This document shows, one piece after another, positions 17,440-25,813 of a stretch of 26,462 nucleotides of DNA (within the stretch, counting starts at the first letter, position 1; each line of letters begins with the position of its first letter). The notes beneath the pieces are model-generated. The model saw only the letters and a list, made by a program, of their open reading frames with translations. It did not search any database and was not told the origin of the DNA. A program made the translations under genes and the position numbers. Location: positions 1 to 26,462 of the forward strand of contig WJIO01000229.1 of NCBI GenBank assembly GCA_014730235.1. The letters are read 5' to 3'. The DNA comes from Candidatus Poribacteria bacterium (GTDB lineage: Bacteria > Poribacteria > DTPJ01 > WJIO01).

Positions 17440-19298
17440 TACAGATTTTCGCCATACTTAAGTATAGTACCTTTAAAACCAACCGCGTATATATCATCAC
17501 CCGCGCTGCATATATCAAATATCCAGTTGCCTGTTCCGCTTTGCTGTGGTGTCCAGGATTTGCCACCGTCTTCGGACATTATAATTGCACCGTTAGCACC
17601 AGCAGCCCAGGCCCGGTTTGGCATCTCGAATAACACGCTCCATAAAAATGTTCCTGTGGTATTATCATGACACACCCATGTCTTGCCTCCGTCCTCTGTT
17701 AAAGCTATAGGACCGAAGCCCACAGCACATCCTCTCATGGGATCGGTGAAATATATGTCCAGGAAAGGATCAAAGGTGTTGGTTTCCTGAATATCCCAGT
17801 TTTCGCCGCCGTTATCGGTATGTATTATGATTCCATTATTGCCTACAGCCCATCCCTTTTCATTATCAATAAAATGCACTCCAAGCAGGGGTATATCTGT
17901 TCCGCTTTTCTGGAACATCCAGACCTTTCCAGCATCATTGGTGTGGAATATCAGACCATTGTACCCGACTATCCAACCTTCGGTATCGCTTATAAAATGC
18001 ACCGCATAAAGGCTGTTATAACCGTCATGGCATAACTTACCAGAATTCCCCACAAAGGTCTGGGGGTTTACCATATTCCGCTGTTGTGAGACCCAATTTT
18101 CTCCGCCGTCTTCAGTGTGTAGTATAGTGTATTGATTACCTACAGCCCAGCCGTTTTTTCTGTTGATAAAATATACACCGAATAACTCATTGCTGGTATT
18201 ACTTTCCTGTCTTTGCCAGGATTTCCCCTTGTCCTTTGAATGCAGGATAAGACCATTTGCGCCTACAGCCCAACCGTATTTTTCATCGGTGAAGTATACA
18301 CCTTTTAAAGGCACATCATCGGCATTTTCCTGTGGTGACCACGTGATCCCGCTGTCCTCTGTATACAATATGGCCCCGGTTCCAGTGACTGACCAACCTT
18401 TTTTTTCGCTGACAAAATCCACTCCCAGCACGTCACTGCTGGTAATACCTGTCTGGGGCATCCATATTTCACCGCCGTTTTGTGTGTGTATTGTTACACC
18501 TTCCCAGCCAGTGACCCAGCCGTTGTTGGGATCAACAAAATCCACAGCCCAGAGGTGTTGGTCTGTGCCGCTTATCTGGCGCATCCATGTTTTCCCGCCG
18601 TCTTTTGTGTTAAGTATAGTTCCGTAAGTACCCACCACCCAACCGTTGTTTCGATCGGTAAATTTTAAGCCAAATAGAGATTGATTATTACCTGTATCAA
18701 GGGGATTCCATGTTTCGCCACCATCTTGAGTATGTATAGCAATACCCCAGACTCCCACAGCCCAACCTTCTTTCCTATTCAGGAATTGTATTTTATATAA
18801 TTCACCTTTGGTATCATAATTTTGCTTGTGCCATGTTTTACCACCGTCTTTGGTATGTAATATAAGACCTGATATTACACCACCTACGGCCCAGCCATAA
18901 TCTGAATCAACAAAGTAAACACCATTTAATTCGTCATCAGTTCCGCTGTTCTGTGTATCCCATGTCTTTCCACCGTCTTTTGTATAAATTATAGTACCAT
19001 GACTTCCTACAGCCCAGCCTTCATTTTCATTCAGGAAATACAGATCGTCCAGGTTATCTTCAATGGGTGTCTGGCATTGCTTCCATGTTTTGCCGCCGTC
19101 TTTTGTATGAGTTATAACACCATCCCAACCAGCAACCCAGCCAAGTTTTTCATTAAAAAAATGGACTCCACAGAAATGGCTTTCTTTGCTGGATTGACGG
19201 ACAATCTTCCATGCCCGTTCTTTAGACTGTTCTGAACAGCAAATTACTGAATAGAGAAGCAATACTATCATAACAAGGTATAAAAAAAACTTCTTCAT
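17439..19298 (-). CDS. Exported YCF48/BNR-repeat double beta-propeller protein
   Basis: The product is about 619 residues. The longest frame (from 19364) would overlap dapF by 40 bases; the ATG at 19298 follows dapF by 26 bases and directly precedes a signal peptide (MKKFFLYLVMIVLLLYSVICC), so it is preferred. The CC at the end could be a lipid attachment site, although a Cys before it is unusual. The rest is about 14 repeats of roughly 41 residues with the pattern GWAVG-x2-G-x-I-x-HT-x-DGG-x-TW, the YCF48/BNR signature. Fourteen units fit two seven-bladed propellers. YCF48 itself is a photosystem II assembly factor, but such repeats occur widely in secreted proteins. It is coupled to the CXXC peptide gene, so a role as a scaffold of the redox cluster is possible but unproven. 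Confidence 0.85.
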   Translation of the reverse strand: MKKFFLYLVMIVLLLYSVICCSEQSKERAWKIVRQSSKESHFCGVHFFNEKLGWVAGWDGVITHTKDGGKTWKQCQTPIEDNLDDLYFLNENEGWAVGSHGTIIYTKDGGKTWDTQNSGTDDELNGVYFVDSDYGWAVGGVISGLILHTKDGGKTWHKQNYDTKGELYKIQFLNRKEGWAVGVWGIAIHTQDGGETWNPLDTGNNQSLFGLKFTDRNNGWVVGTYGTILNTKDGGKTWMRQISGTDQHLWAVDFVDPNNGWVTGWEGVTIHTQNGGEIWMPQTGITSSDVLGVDFVSEKKGWSVTGTGAILYTEDSGITWSPQENADDVPLKGVYFTDEKYGWAVGANGLILHSKDKGKSWQRQESNTSNELFGVYFINRKNGWAVGNQYTILHTEDGGENWVSQQRNMVNPQTFVGNSGKLCHDGYNSLYAVHFISDTEGWIVGYNGLIFHTNDAGKVWMFQKSGTDIPLLGVHFIDNEKGWAVGNNGIIIHTDNGGENWDIQETNTFDPFLDIYFTDPMRGCAVGFGPIALTEDGGKTWVCHDNTTGTFLWSVLFEMPNRAWAAGANGAIIMSEDGGKSWTPQQSGTGNWIFDICSAGDDIYAVGFKGTILKYGENL

Positions 19299-19324
19299 TG
19301 TTTTATCACTCTTCCTTAAAATAA

Positions 19325-20152
19325 TCAATAGTTCCACGAATCCGTTAGTAGTTTTCCTTTGCATATAACTCTGGCATCACCTTCCAGATGCACATCCGAA
19401 GCTCCATCATCATTGATTTTAAAATAAACTTTTAGGACATAACCGCCTCTTGTATAAGCGGTTATAGGGGATGAGGCTTTTCCTTTGGCTCCTGCTACTA
19501 TAGCCGAAGCTATACATCCAGTACCACAGGCCAGGGTTTCATCTTCAACACCTCTTTCGTAGGTGCGTATATCAAAAGCATCATCTTGCCGCATTTTTAT
19601 AAAATTTGCGTTAGTTCCCGCTGGTTGGAATTCCTTATGATAGCGCGTTTGCCTGCCCAATTTTACCACTTCAGTATTTTCCAGATCATCCACAAAGTAT
19701 ACCACATGGGGAACACCACTATTGGCGAAGGACGGAGTATAAGTGCCATCTTCCAATTTCAGTGGAAAATCCAGACGTAGTTGGGAAGCATCGCCTAATT
19801 TTAGCTTAACGGTATCAATCATAACTGTTGCGCTATATATTCCGGCTCTGGTTTCAAAGGTCATTTCGTTTGACGGCACAAGTTTTTCCATATAAGCAAA
19901 ACGGGCTATGCACCTTGCACCATTACCGCAGGTTTCCACCTCGCCACCGTCAGAATTATAATACCGCATTTTGAAGTCAGCTTCATCGGAATTTTCCACC
20001 AGCAAAAGGCCGTCAGCGCCAACTGATATTCGTCTTGCACAGACTTTACTTACAAATTTTTCTCTATTTTCTGGAAGTATATTTTCTCTGTTATCAATTA
20101 TAACAAAATCGTTCCCTGCTCCGCTGAGTTTGGCGAACTTTATAGATTCCAT
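19325..20152 (-). CDS. dapF: Diaminopimelate epimerase
   Basis: The 275-residue product has the full DapF pattern: FAKLSGAGNDFVIID (6-20), YNSDGGEVETCGNGARC (catalytic Cys75) and GVEDETLACGTGC (catalytic Cys209). The enzyme converts LL- to meso-diaminopimelate in the cytoplasm, the last step before decarboxylation to lysine or use in peptidoglycan. Length is normal. A GGAGGAAA site precedes the ATG. The upstream gene is lysA, the next enzyme of the same pathway, but a MITE lies between them. Downstream, the YCF48 gene begins 26 bases after the stop, so dapF may also lead the redox cluster transcript. Confidence 0.97.
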   Translation of the reverse strand: MESIKFAKLSGAGNDFVIIDNRENILPENREKFVSKVCARRISVGADGLLLVENSDEADFKMRYYNSDGGEVETCGNGARCIARFAYMEKLVPSNEMTFETRAGIYSATVMIDTVKLKLGDASQLRLDFPLKLEDGTYTPSFANSGVPHVVYFVDDLENTEVVKLGRQTRYHKEFQPAGTNANFIKMRQDDAFDIRTYERGVEDETLACGTGCIASAIVAGAKGKASSPITAYTRGGYVLKVYFKINDDGASDVHLEGDARVICKGKLLTDSWNY

Positions 20153-20181
20153 TTAGCTGTTTCCTCCAGCGTTATTTTCTA

Positions 20182-20189
20182 AATTTATT
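20182..20189. repeat. Left target-site duplication of MITE copy 2
   Basis: The 8-mer AATTTATT directly precedes the element and is repeated exactly at 20310-20317. An AT-rich 8-base duplication is typical of ISL3-family transposition. Confidence 0.8.
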
Positions 20190-20309
20190 GGTTCTTCCCG
20201 GTTCAGTGTGGTTATAATTGAAAATTTTCTCAACTTGTCATTCCTGCTTTCGCAGGAATGACATTATAAAGAAGTTTCTTATTTTTACCACAATGAACCG
20301 GGAAGAACC
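20190..20309. mobile_element. MITE with ISL3-like terminal inverted repeats, copy 2 (120 bp)
   Basis: The outer 23 bases of each end are inverted repeats with one mismatch, starting GGTTCTTCCCGGTTCA. A perfect 8-base duplication (AATTTATT) flanks the element. Inside is an 11-base palindrome. Better end identity and the intact duplication make this copy younger than the one at 15461. It sits between lysA and dapF and its right duplication overlaps two bases of the lysA stop codon, so insertion was just beyond the gene. It may separate the transcription of two neighbouring lysine genes, or cover it with a hairpin terminator. Confidence 0.85.
20238..20263. repeat. REP-like palindrome inside MITE copy 2
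   Basis: Perfect 11-base arms GTCATTCCTGC and GCAGGAATGAC surround a TTTC loop. No T-run follows on the strand read from lysA, so it is not a textbook intrinsic terminator, yet a stem this strong could slow transcription or protect mRNA ends. Confidence 0.75.
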
Positions 20310-20317
20310 AATTTATT
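20310..20317. repeat. Right target-site duplication of MITE copy 2
   Basis: AATTTATT follows the element and matches 20182-20189. Its last two bases belong to the lysA stop codon (20316-20318 on the minus strand). Confidence 0.8.
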
Positions 20318-21572
20318 ATACAATATCTTCAGGAACAGATTCACCCGTTATAAGGTCCTCGTAGGTTTCACGCTGACGCACAATATAGTGCTTATCGTCT
20401 TTTACCATGACTTCGGGAATCCTTGGCCGGGAGTTGTAGTTTGATGACATCACGAATCCGTAAGCCCCTGCGCTGAATATAGCCAGCAGATCACCTTCGT
20501 TTACCTTACTTATAGATCGCTCTTTGGCAAAGCAGTCGGCTGATTCGCAAATTGGCCCTACAACATCAACTACCATTTCTTCTGATGACTCTATGTTTAC
20601 AGGACTTATGGCATGATAACTGTTATACAGGGCTGGTCTTATCAAATCATTCATTCCTGCGTCCACAATAACAAATGTCTTTGCGTCAGTTTTCTTTATA
20701 TACACCACCTTAGTAACCATGATACCAGCGTTACCAATTATAAATCTACCCGGTTCCATTATTAACTTACATCCAGTAGGTTTAATCAAAGGGAGAACAG
20801 CATTGGCAAAATCCCTGGCAGTTGACGGAGTTTCTTCTTTATATATAATACCTAATCCGCCGCCGATATTCAGGGTTTCTATTTCTATACCAGCATCCCG
20901 AAGTTTATAAACCAGATTGGTCAGCTTACCAATAGATTTTACATAGGGATCTGTTGTGACAATCTGTGAACCTATATGGGCATGAACGCCGCTTACGATT
21001 AAGTTGGGAAGAGAACCAGCTTCCTTGTAATAATCTAAAGCATTGTCTATAGCGAGACCGAATTTGTTCTCCTTTTTTCCTGTTGTAATATGCTTGTGGG
21101 TATCAGCGTCTACATCAGGATTGATCCTTAAAGCTATTTTAGCTTTTTTACCGAGTTTACCGGCAATTCGATTTATTGCATGGGCTTCGGACATGGATTC
21201 CACATTGAATATAAATATATCGGATTTTAGTGCATAACTAATCTCCGAATCCGTTTTACCGACACCGGCAAAGACAATTTTTTCAGCAGATATACCCGCC
21301 CTTAGTGCCCGAAATAGTTCTCCACCAGATACAACATCTGCGCCTGAACCCTGTTTTGCAAGGGTTTTACAAACGGCCATGTTGGAATTACTTTTTAAAG
21401 AATAGCAAATAAGATGCCATATATCAGCAAGGGCTGTGTCAAGTTTTTTATAATGATCCAGAATGGTACCCTGACTGTAAAGGTAAAAAGGCGTATCCAC
21501 ATCCTGAGCTATTTCGTCTACTTTTGCCTGTTCGCAGTAGAGCTGGTTATCCTGGTAATGGAATAGGTGCAT
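20316..21572 (-). CDS. lysA: Diaminopimelate decarboxylase
   Basis: The product is 418 residues. The open frame extends to 21662, but a promoter lies inside that extension and family members begin near the ATG at 21572 (HLFHYQDNQLYCEQ), preceded by GGGAGA. The PLP-dependent decarboxylase fold is evident: YSLKSNSN with PLP-binding Lys60, SGGELFRALRAG, HIGSQI, the GGGLGI phosphate-binding loop, EPGRFI, and CESADCFAKERS with the second-subunit active-site Cys. It decarboxylates meso-diaminopimelate to lysine in the cytoplasm and acts right after DapF. It shares its strand with dapF, but 163 bases with a MITE separate them. Confident identification. Confidence 0.97.
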   Translation of the reverse strand: MHLFHYQDNQLYCEQAKVDEIAQDVDTPFYLYSQGTILDHYKKLDTALADIWHLICYSLKSNSNMAVCKTLAKQGSGADVVSGGELFRALRAGISAEKIVFAGVGKTDSEISYALKSDIFIFNVESMSEAHAINRIAGKLGKKAKIALRINPDVDADTHKHITTGKKENKFGLAIDNALDYYKEAGSLPNLIVSGVHAHIGSQIVTTDPYVKSIGKLTNLVYKLRDAGIEIETLNIGGGLGIIYKEETPSTARDFANAVLPLIKPTGCKLIMEPGRFIIGNAGIMVTKVVYIKKTDAKTFVIVDAGMNDLIRPALYNSYHAISPVNIESSEEMVVDVVGPICESADCFAKERSISKVNEGDLLAIFSAGAYGFVMSSNYNSRPRIPEVMVKDDKHYIVRQRETYEDLITGESVPEDIV

Positions 21573-21633
21573 AAGTTTATTTTCTCCCTGTATGGAAAAA
21601 TATATTTTCAATTTCGTTAAGTTTGTATAGATA

Positions 21634-21662
21634 ATGATACCATAAGTGTATATCCAAGTCAA
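21634..21662 (-). promoter_or_regulatory. Sigma-70-type promoter of lysA
   Basis: On the minus strand TTGACT (21657-21662) is 17 bases from TATCAT (21634-21639). Transcription would start near 21627, giving a leader of about 55 bases before the ATG at 21572. Its place rules out the upstream ATG at 21662 as the main start. Confidence 0.65.
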
Positions 21663-21685
21663 CTTTCAGGATATCTCTGTTAGGG

Positions 21686-22148
21686 TCATCCACCGTTCTC
21701 ATAGTCCAGGAATAAGCCCATCAGATAATTATTCTGAGTGCTGATTTTTGCATATTCGACTATGTAACTGTTGGTCCAGTTCCAGAATTCATCTGAGTTA
21801 GGGCTCCATAGTGAATGCTCATTGCCGCTGGCCCACACCAGCCGCTTGCCGTCGGCTTCCGCGCATCCAGGGCATGTGATATATACCATACTTCCTGCAC
21901 CATTCAGTCACCTGCCTGACTTCATCCAGCCTATCATGTTCCCTGCGAGGGGAGAACACATTGAAGCCAGCCTCAGCAGTCGCTTTGACCATCCATTCCT
22001 CGGTTGTCCATCTGGCCTGCGGCTGCATAACCTTGTCCACCAGGATAGTCATTTTCACGCCACGTCCCAGATCCTGACGTTCTATTTTCTCAGCAGAGAG
22101 ATTGTCTGCAAAAAGAGCGATAGTTGAAACGACCAGCAAAAGCAGCAT
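21686..22148 (-). pseudogene. Broken, truncated glycosidase-like gene
   Basis: The first frame (22148 to about 21850) gives a signal peptide (MLLLLVVSTIALFA), then GRGVKMTILVDKVMQ, TTEEWMVKATAEAGFNVFSPR and WCRKYGIYHMPWMRG. The sense then continues in another frame (about 21860 to 21686): EADGKRLVWASGNEHSLWSPNS, WNWTNSYIVEYAKIS and LMGLFLDYEN, before an abrupt stop. The pattern 'aeaGFNVFSPRR... YGIYHMPWMRG... GLFLDYEN' looks like the N-terminal strands of a (beta/alpha)8 glycoside hydrolase. A single frameshift near 21850 and loss of the C-terminal part make it a pseudogene of about 150 codons. The gene before it on the same strand is a GH32/43-like protein, so they once may have formed a sugar-processing pair. 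Confidence 0.65.
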
Positions 22149-22213
22149 GTCGCGTTCCCATATTCACTTTACCACCATTAGCAATGGCCAGTAATTGTCA
22201 CTTTATCTCCTGA

Positions 22214-23764
22214 CTATTCCGCCATTTCTACATAAACAGCATAAACTCTGGCGTCTTCCAGACGCAAGCCATCCCAGTTGACACGAATCCGGATTGGTTC
22301 GGAAATTCCTGTAATAACAGCCCCGCGCTGCCATCTTACCGGCAGTCGGACGCTGGAGTCATCGCTCCAGGGGATGAAGTCAGCGTCTGTATATCCATCC
22401 AGCTTCTCAAACCGCTCATTAAGCACCTCAACTGTAATTTGGCTATGCTCAGATAGGCCACTGGCATTGACAAATATCCGCGTGCTGCCGGAGCCAATCC
22501 TGATGGGAGCAGAAATAAAATGCGGCTTCACTTCATCTACCCATGCCTGCCCTTCAATTGGCGTTCTTGTAGGAGAAAAATATCCCAGGCGATCGCGCTT
22601 CCAGTATGCGGCGCGGATTGAGTTATCCCCACCGCGTCCCCATATGCTGTACCATGTAATAGTTTTGTCACCGATATTGACTATCCCCTGTCCCTGGGCG
22701 AATCTGGGCGGATCTCCCAGCGGATTAGGACCTTTCCAACCCTCTTCAGTAGTATCAATAAGCCTGAAATCCGGTATTGGCTCTCGATAATGGACTGCGT
22801 CCTGACTCACTACCAGACCAATATCCATTCGCATCTCACGACGGTCATCAGTTTCATTGGATGCGTTCCACTGACCATAAAGCCCAAGAATTGCATTGCC
22901 GCGATCCCATAGACCTGCCCCAAGGTGAACCTGTTTCCCCATATTATGACCAAACACCACCGGCGATGGTGGGATAGCATCGCGCCGAAATCCCAGGACA
23001 CTGGCATCTGTCCAGTGCTCGAAGTCATACGAGGCCAGGCTGATAAGGACGCGTTTCTGAAATCCCCTGTCAAATCCTGCGTTCTGTCCTACGACATAAT
23101 AGCAGCCACTCTTTCGTATGATTCCAGTAGGCTCAATGCGAACATGGGTAACAGGATTGTGAGGTGACGTTGTCCATCTGAGACCATCCGGGCTGAACGC
23201 TACACAGCCCTGATGTTTGCTTGTAGGGGATTCCACTTCGCTGAATATCTTGAACCTACGCTCTAGATCAGGATCATCTGGATCATAAAGAACACAACAC
23301 GACATGGCCTTGCCATCCCAATCAAGATCAACCAGATTATTCTGACTATTGCCACTATATTCTACCAGCCCCAGATTTGGCTTTTCCCATTGAAAGCCAT
23401 CATTGCTCGTAGCATAGCAGATTCTCAGTGGCATATCACCCACATCACCGCGTCCGAGATACCACATGTGAAGCTTCCCATCGATTTCAATAACTGTCCC
23501 ATAGTAGGCCATAGCGTTAGTATCAACCTTGCCCAGGCCACCTGGTTCCAGAACTGGATTCCCTTCATAGCGTTTAGCCTGTATAAGCTCAAGCTGTAGA
23601 CCATGACGGAAGGGAATGCTGTAGCTATCGAAGGGAAAAAGCACTGCTCCCCTTTGAGAAGACTGCTCCTGATGATTCAAATCAATGACATTTGCTCCTG
23701 ACACAGTGCCTGATGCCTGAGCAATGCCCAGAAAGATTGTTAATGCAACAGCGGAATGATTCAT
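22214..23764 (-). CDS. Exported GH32/GH43-like five-bladed propeller protein
   Basis: The 516-residue product has a signal peptide (residues about 1-20, ALTIFLGIAQASG). A five-bladed beta-propeller pattern of the GH32/GH43 kind follows: GNPVLEPGG, YYGTVIEIDGKLHMWYLGRG, ICYATSNDGFQWEKP, GCVAFSPDGLRWTT, EPTGIIRKSGCYYVVGQ and ITWYSIWGRGG. A beta-sandwich-like end (about 430-516) closes it. Such proteins usually hydrolyse fructose- or arabinose/xylose-type glycans, but I could not assign the three catalytic carboxylates and cannot name a substrate. AAGGAG precedes the ATG by about 11 bases. The glycosidase-like pseudogene lies 65 bases downstream on the same strand, consistent with a former operon. 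Confidence 0.75.
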   Translation of the reverse strand: MNHSAVALTIFLGIAQASGTVSGANVIDLNHQEQSSQRGAVLFPFDSYSIPFRHGLQLELIQAKRYEGNPVLEPGGLGKVDTNAMAYYGTVIEIDGKLHMWYLGRGDVGDMPLRICYATSNDGFQWEKPNLGLVEYSGNSQNNLVDLDWDGKAMSCCVLYDPDDPDLERRFKIFSEVESPTSKHQGCVAFSPDGLRWTTSPHNPVTHVRIEPTGIIRKSGCYYVVGQNAGFDRGFQKRVLISLASYDFEHWTDASVLGFRRDAIPPSPVVFGHNMGKQVHLGAGLWDRGNAILGLYGQWNASNETDDRREMRMDIGLVVSQDAVHYREPIPDFRLIDTTEEGWKGPNPLGDPPRFAQGQGIVNIGDKTITWYSIWGRGGDNSIRAAYWKRDRLGYFSPTRTPIEGQAWVDEVKPHFISAPIRIGSGSTRIFVNASGLSEHSQITVEVLNERFEKLDGYTDADFIPWSDDSSVRLPVRWQRGAVITGISEPIRIRVNWDGLRLEDARVYAVYVEMAE

Positions 23765-24021
23765 AGCTAATATTTCTCCTTATATATTTTCGCATAACCG
23801 CTTTCTCCTGTATTTTTGCCTTTGTGCTCTAATACCTCACAACTATTGTCTCATGGACGTCACTTACCAGCAATTCTATGTCATTGCAGAGAGTTTCTAT
23901 CTGGGTATCAGGAGACAAACAGAAAATTCCCTGAACGGTCTTCGGACAGTGATCTTCGCACGATATATGGGCGCTTCCTCCATGGGACATGGCAGTATGA
24001 TGTATTGCTTATTTAAAAGTG
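23765..24021. other. Intergenic stretch with no gene assigned
   Basis: A minus-strand frame without a start codon (about 23836-24012) would encode roughly 60 residues, and a plus-strand frame from 23853 is also open, but neither resembles a family I know. This may be debris from the neighbouring IS fragments or a lost upstream part of the glycosidase operon. Only the ribosome-binding site of the GH32/43-like gene (AAGGAG) is clear. Confidence 0.3.
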
Positions 24022-24058
24022 GGACAAACCCATCCTTTAAAAGTATGAGGGTTTGTCC
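24022..24058. repeat. Inverted repeat at the end of the IS3-type remnant
   Basis: GGACAAACCC (24022-24031) and GGGTTTGTCC (24049-24058) are perfect 10-base arms around a 17-base loop that carries the stop codon of the IS3-type fragment. It may be a terminator or a subterminal IS structure. No matching distant end was found in the window. Confidence 0.55.
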
Positions 24059-24345
24059 TCGTTTAACGTTAGTTTTTTCTCCCAGTAGACCTTTCTTCTC
24101 TCCACTGCTTGAAACAGTTTTTCCTTGCGTTCTGCTATCCTGGCATCAGGATTGGCATGGTAATAGTCTGCCGGAACAATATACCTGATTGCCGAATTGG
24201 GTCTCCTGAAGTTGTAAATAATCATTCCAGCCTTTCATGGCATCCAACGCTGTATAATAATCAGTCAGAGCCTGTTCTGTCAACCCCTCTTCACGATCTG
24301 ATTCACCATCAGTTTTTCTTCTTCTATAGACTTTGAAATAAAGAA
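24037..24345 (-). pseudogene. IS3-type transposase, integrase-core C-terminal remnant
   Basis: Reading leftward from about 24345, one frame gives YRRRKTDGESDREEGLTEQ, ALTDYYTALDAMKGWNDY, and then a shifted frame gives YNFRRPNSAIRYIVPADYYHANPDARIAERKEKL to a stop at 24037. The 'YYN-RRPxSAIxYxVPADYYxGNPxARxAER' pattern is the end of the rve integrase core of IS3-like transposases. A frameshift lies near 24215. The first two acidic residues of the DDE triad are missing and the fragment joins directly to an IS630 fragment. Confidence 0.75.
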
Positions 24346-24904
24346 TTGCGATCTTGACTCAAGAGATTCATAAGTCTTTTCGGAGATTTGGAAACCAATT
24401 GAAAAAAAGCCCGAATTGCCTGCTTCAGTTGCTCAGACTCCTGGAAATAGTAATTGTGGGTCACCACACGGCGAAACCATTTGAAAAGTCGCTCAATGGC
24501 ATTGAGTATAAGAGAAGTATACCTGGGCAGATATATCGGATACATATTGCCATCTTCTCTGGCAAACTTCTTAACAGATCGTGCTGTATGGGGTGGTGCA
24601 TTATCAAGAATAAACAGCAGTCTTTCTTCGGGATAGCGTTGTCGCATCTGCTTCAGAAATGCTACTACCTTGTGTGATTTGATGGGCTGTCAGATATGCG
24701 ATAATGCACTCGACCATATATTGGGTCTGCTGCTGAGAAAACCACAAAGCTTTTATGGTCATCTCCCATGGGAATCTCCGGACGTGTGCCTTTACGCGCT
24801 TTTTCTCGAAGACGTTTTTTGGGGTGGTTTTGAAACATCTCTTGAATTGTTATCTTTTGCTCTTTGGGAATATCCGATAGTGTTCGTTGATTCACAAGTA
24901 TCAC
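24324..24904 (-). pseudogene. IS630-type transposase, internally deleted and frameshifted
   Basis: The first part (24904 to about 24665) begins like an IS630 N-terminus (IPKEQKITIQEMFQNHPKKRLREKAR), then jumps to a mid-protein segment (GDDHKSFVVFSAADPIYGRVHYRISDS), so the helix-turn-helix region and first catalytic Asp appear deleted. A frameshift near 24663 joins it to KVVAFLKQMRQRYPEERLLFILDNAPPHTAR (second Asp of the DDE triad in LDNAPPHT) and to YLPRYTSLILNAIERLFKWFRR (final Glu region; the usual PxLNPIE is degraded to LILNAIE). The element cannot make an active transposase. Confidence 0.8.
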
Positions 24905-24933
24905 CTCGAATTATATAACATCAATTCGAGGTG
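24902..24933. repeat. Perfect 11-base inverted repeat beside the IS630 remnant
   Basis: CACCTCGAATT (24902-24912) and AATTCGAGGTG (24923-24933) form perfect arms around a 10-base loop. It lies immediately before the IS630 start codon and may be an IS end, an operator or a hairpin. A nearby CTCTT/AAGAG palindrome (about 24954-24968) sits at the junction with the IS701 fragment. Confidence 0.6.
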
Positions 24934-24968
24934 CGTTTATTCAAAACCTCAACTCTTTATTTAAGAGT

Positions 24969-25793
24969 CTATAGGTGTTCATGCCTTAACTTCTCTTCCA
25001 ACCAATCCACTCGCTGCCATTTGCCGTACCAATGGATATTACGGGAGCATTCTATCTCGCTTACCCAATGCTTGCCGCAGCCTTCTATGTAACGGGTCAT
25101 ATCAAGATTCAGCACTCCGTTATCAAAGGCATAATTGGCTTCAGGAAATAGTCCTTCCTGTTCCAACTGAACCACCATCTCATAGGCTATATCTGTGCGT
25201 TTCTTATATTCCAGGTTGTGCTTCTGGTGGTGAAGTAACTCCAAAAGACGTTCTCCAGCTTCATCCATTTGTTGGTAACCATCTTTGGCTGTCATTTTAA
25301 GATACTCCTGTTCTGATTCCGTCACATTGGTAGACTGGACCACCACGTCCAGACCATCTATCACTTTAGTGTTGGAGATCACTGCCGTTACTACTGTTTG
25401 GTATCTGGATGAGCGTCTTTCTACATAATCATATCTCTTCACGTTCCCATATATTTCCGGACCACAGTCATGGTGGGAAAATGTCCAGTCAAGACTTATC
25501 ACCTCTCGACCCTGACCTCGGTGAGAACCAGATATAACCTGACGATGCTGCTTGATCAAATCTCCCGAATCCCAGCCATATTCGAACACCGAACCGTGCA
25601 TGGAACGGCGACTGGGAGCATCACCTTCCCAGACCTGAAGATCATATATCTCCTGAAGTGTCTTATTTGGGCTGACTATTAGTCCTGTTACATAGCGACT
25701 TACATATTCAAAACCTTCATCTCTACAGAATACTTCTCTGTAATTCTCCATTCCCAGAGCTATTGTCTTTGGCACTTCAATGATGGGGAGCAT
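24969..25793 (-). pseudogene. IS701-type transposase, N-terminal two thirds
   Basis: The 274-residue frame starts normally (AAGGA before the ATG) and has typical IS701-family (DDE_5) pieces: ENYREVFCRDEGFEYVSRYVTG, SPNKTLQEIYD, SRRSMHGSVFEYGWD, HRGQGREVISLDWTFSHHD, RYDYVERRSSRYQTVVTAV, LLELLHHQKHNLEYKKRT, NYAFDNGVL and GKHWVSEIECSR. It stops at EEKLRHEHL, where a complete transposase would go on to a catalytic Glu and C-terminal domain. The C-terminal piece of an IS701 element lies instead upstream, at the right edge of the window, so the copy is truncated or rearranged. Confidence 0.85.
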
Positions 25794-25813
25794 AATCTTT
25801 TCCTTAATGCTTT

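Noticed and set aside
17360-17566. A 68-residue minus-strand frame crossing the YCF48 end and the CXXC peptide
   Set aside because: It lies in a different frame over two well-supported genes and shows no recognisable motif.
17439-19298. Regularly spaced repeats that might be a CRISPR-like array
   Set aside because: The repeats are imperfect, in frame, and encode YCF48 propeller blades.
19299-19364. Upstream start of the YCF48 protein overlapping dapF
   Set aside because: The extra 22 residues are out of character with a signal peptide, and the ATG at 19298 begins one directly.
21573-21662. Upstream start of lysA that adds 30 residues
   Set aside because: A TTGACT-N17-TATCAT promoter lies in this stretch, family members begin near 21572, and a GGGAGA site precedes that ATG.
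23836-24012. Possible minus-strand gene of about 60 codons
   Set aside because: No start codon with a ribosome-binding site and no recognisable family; both strands are open, so chance is likely.
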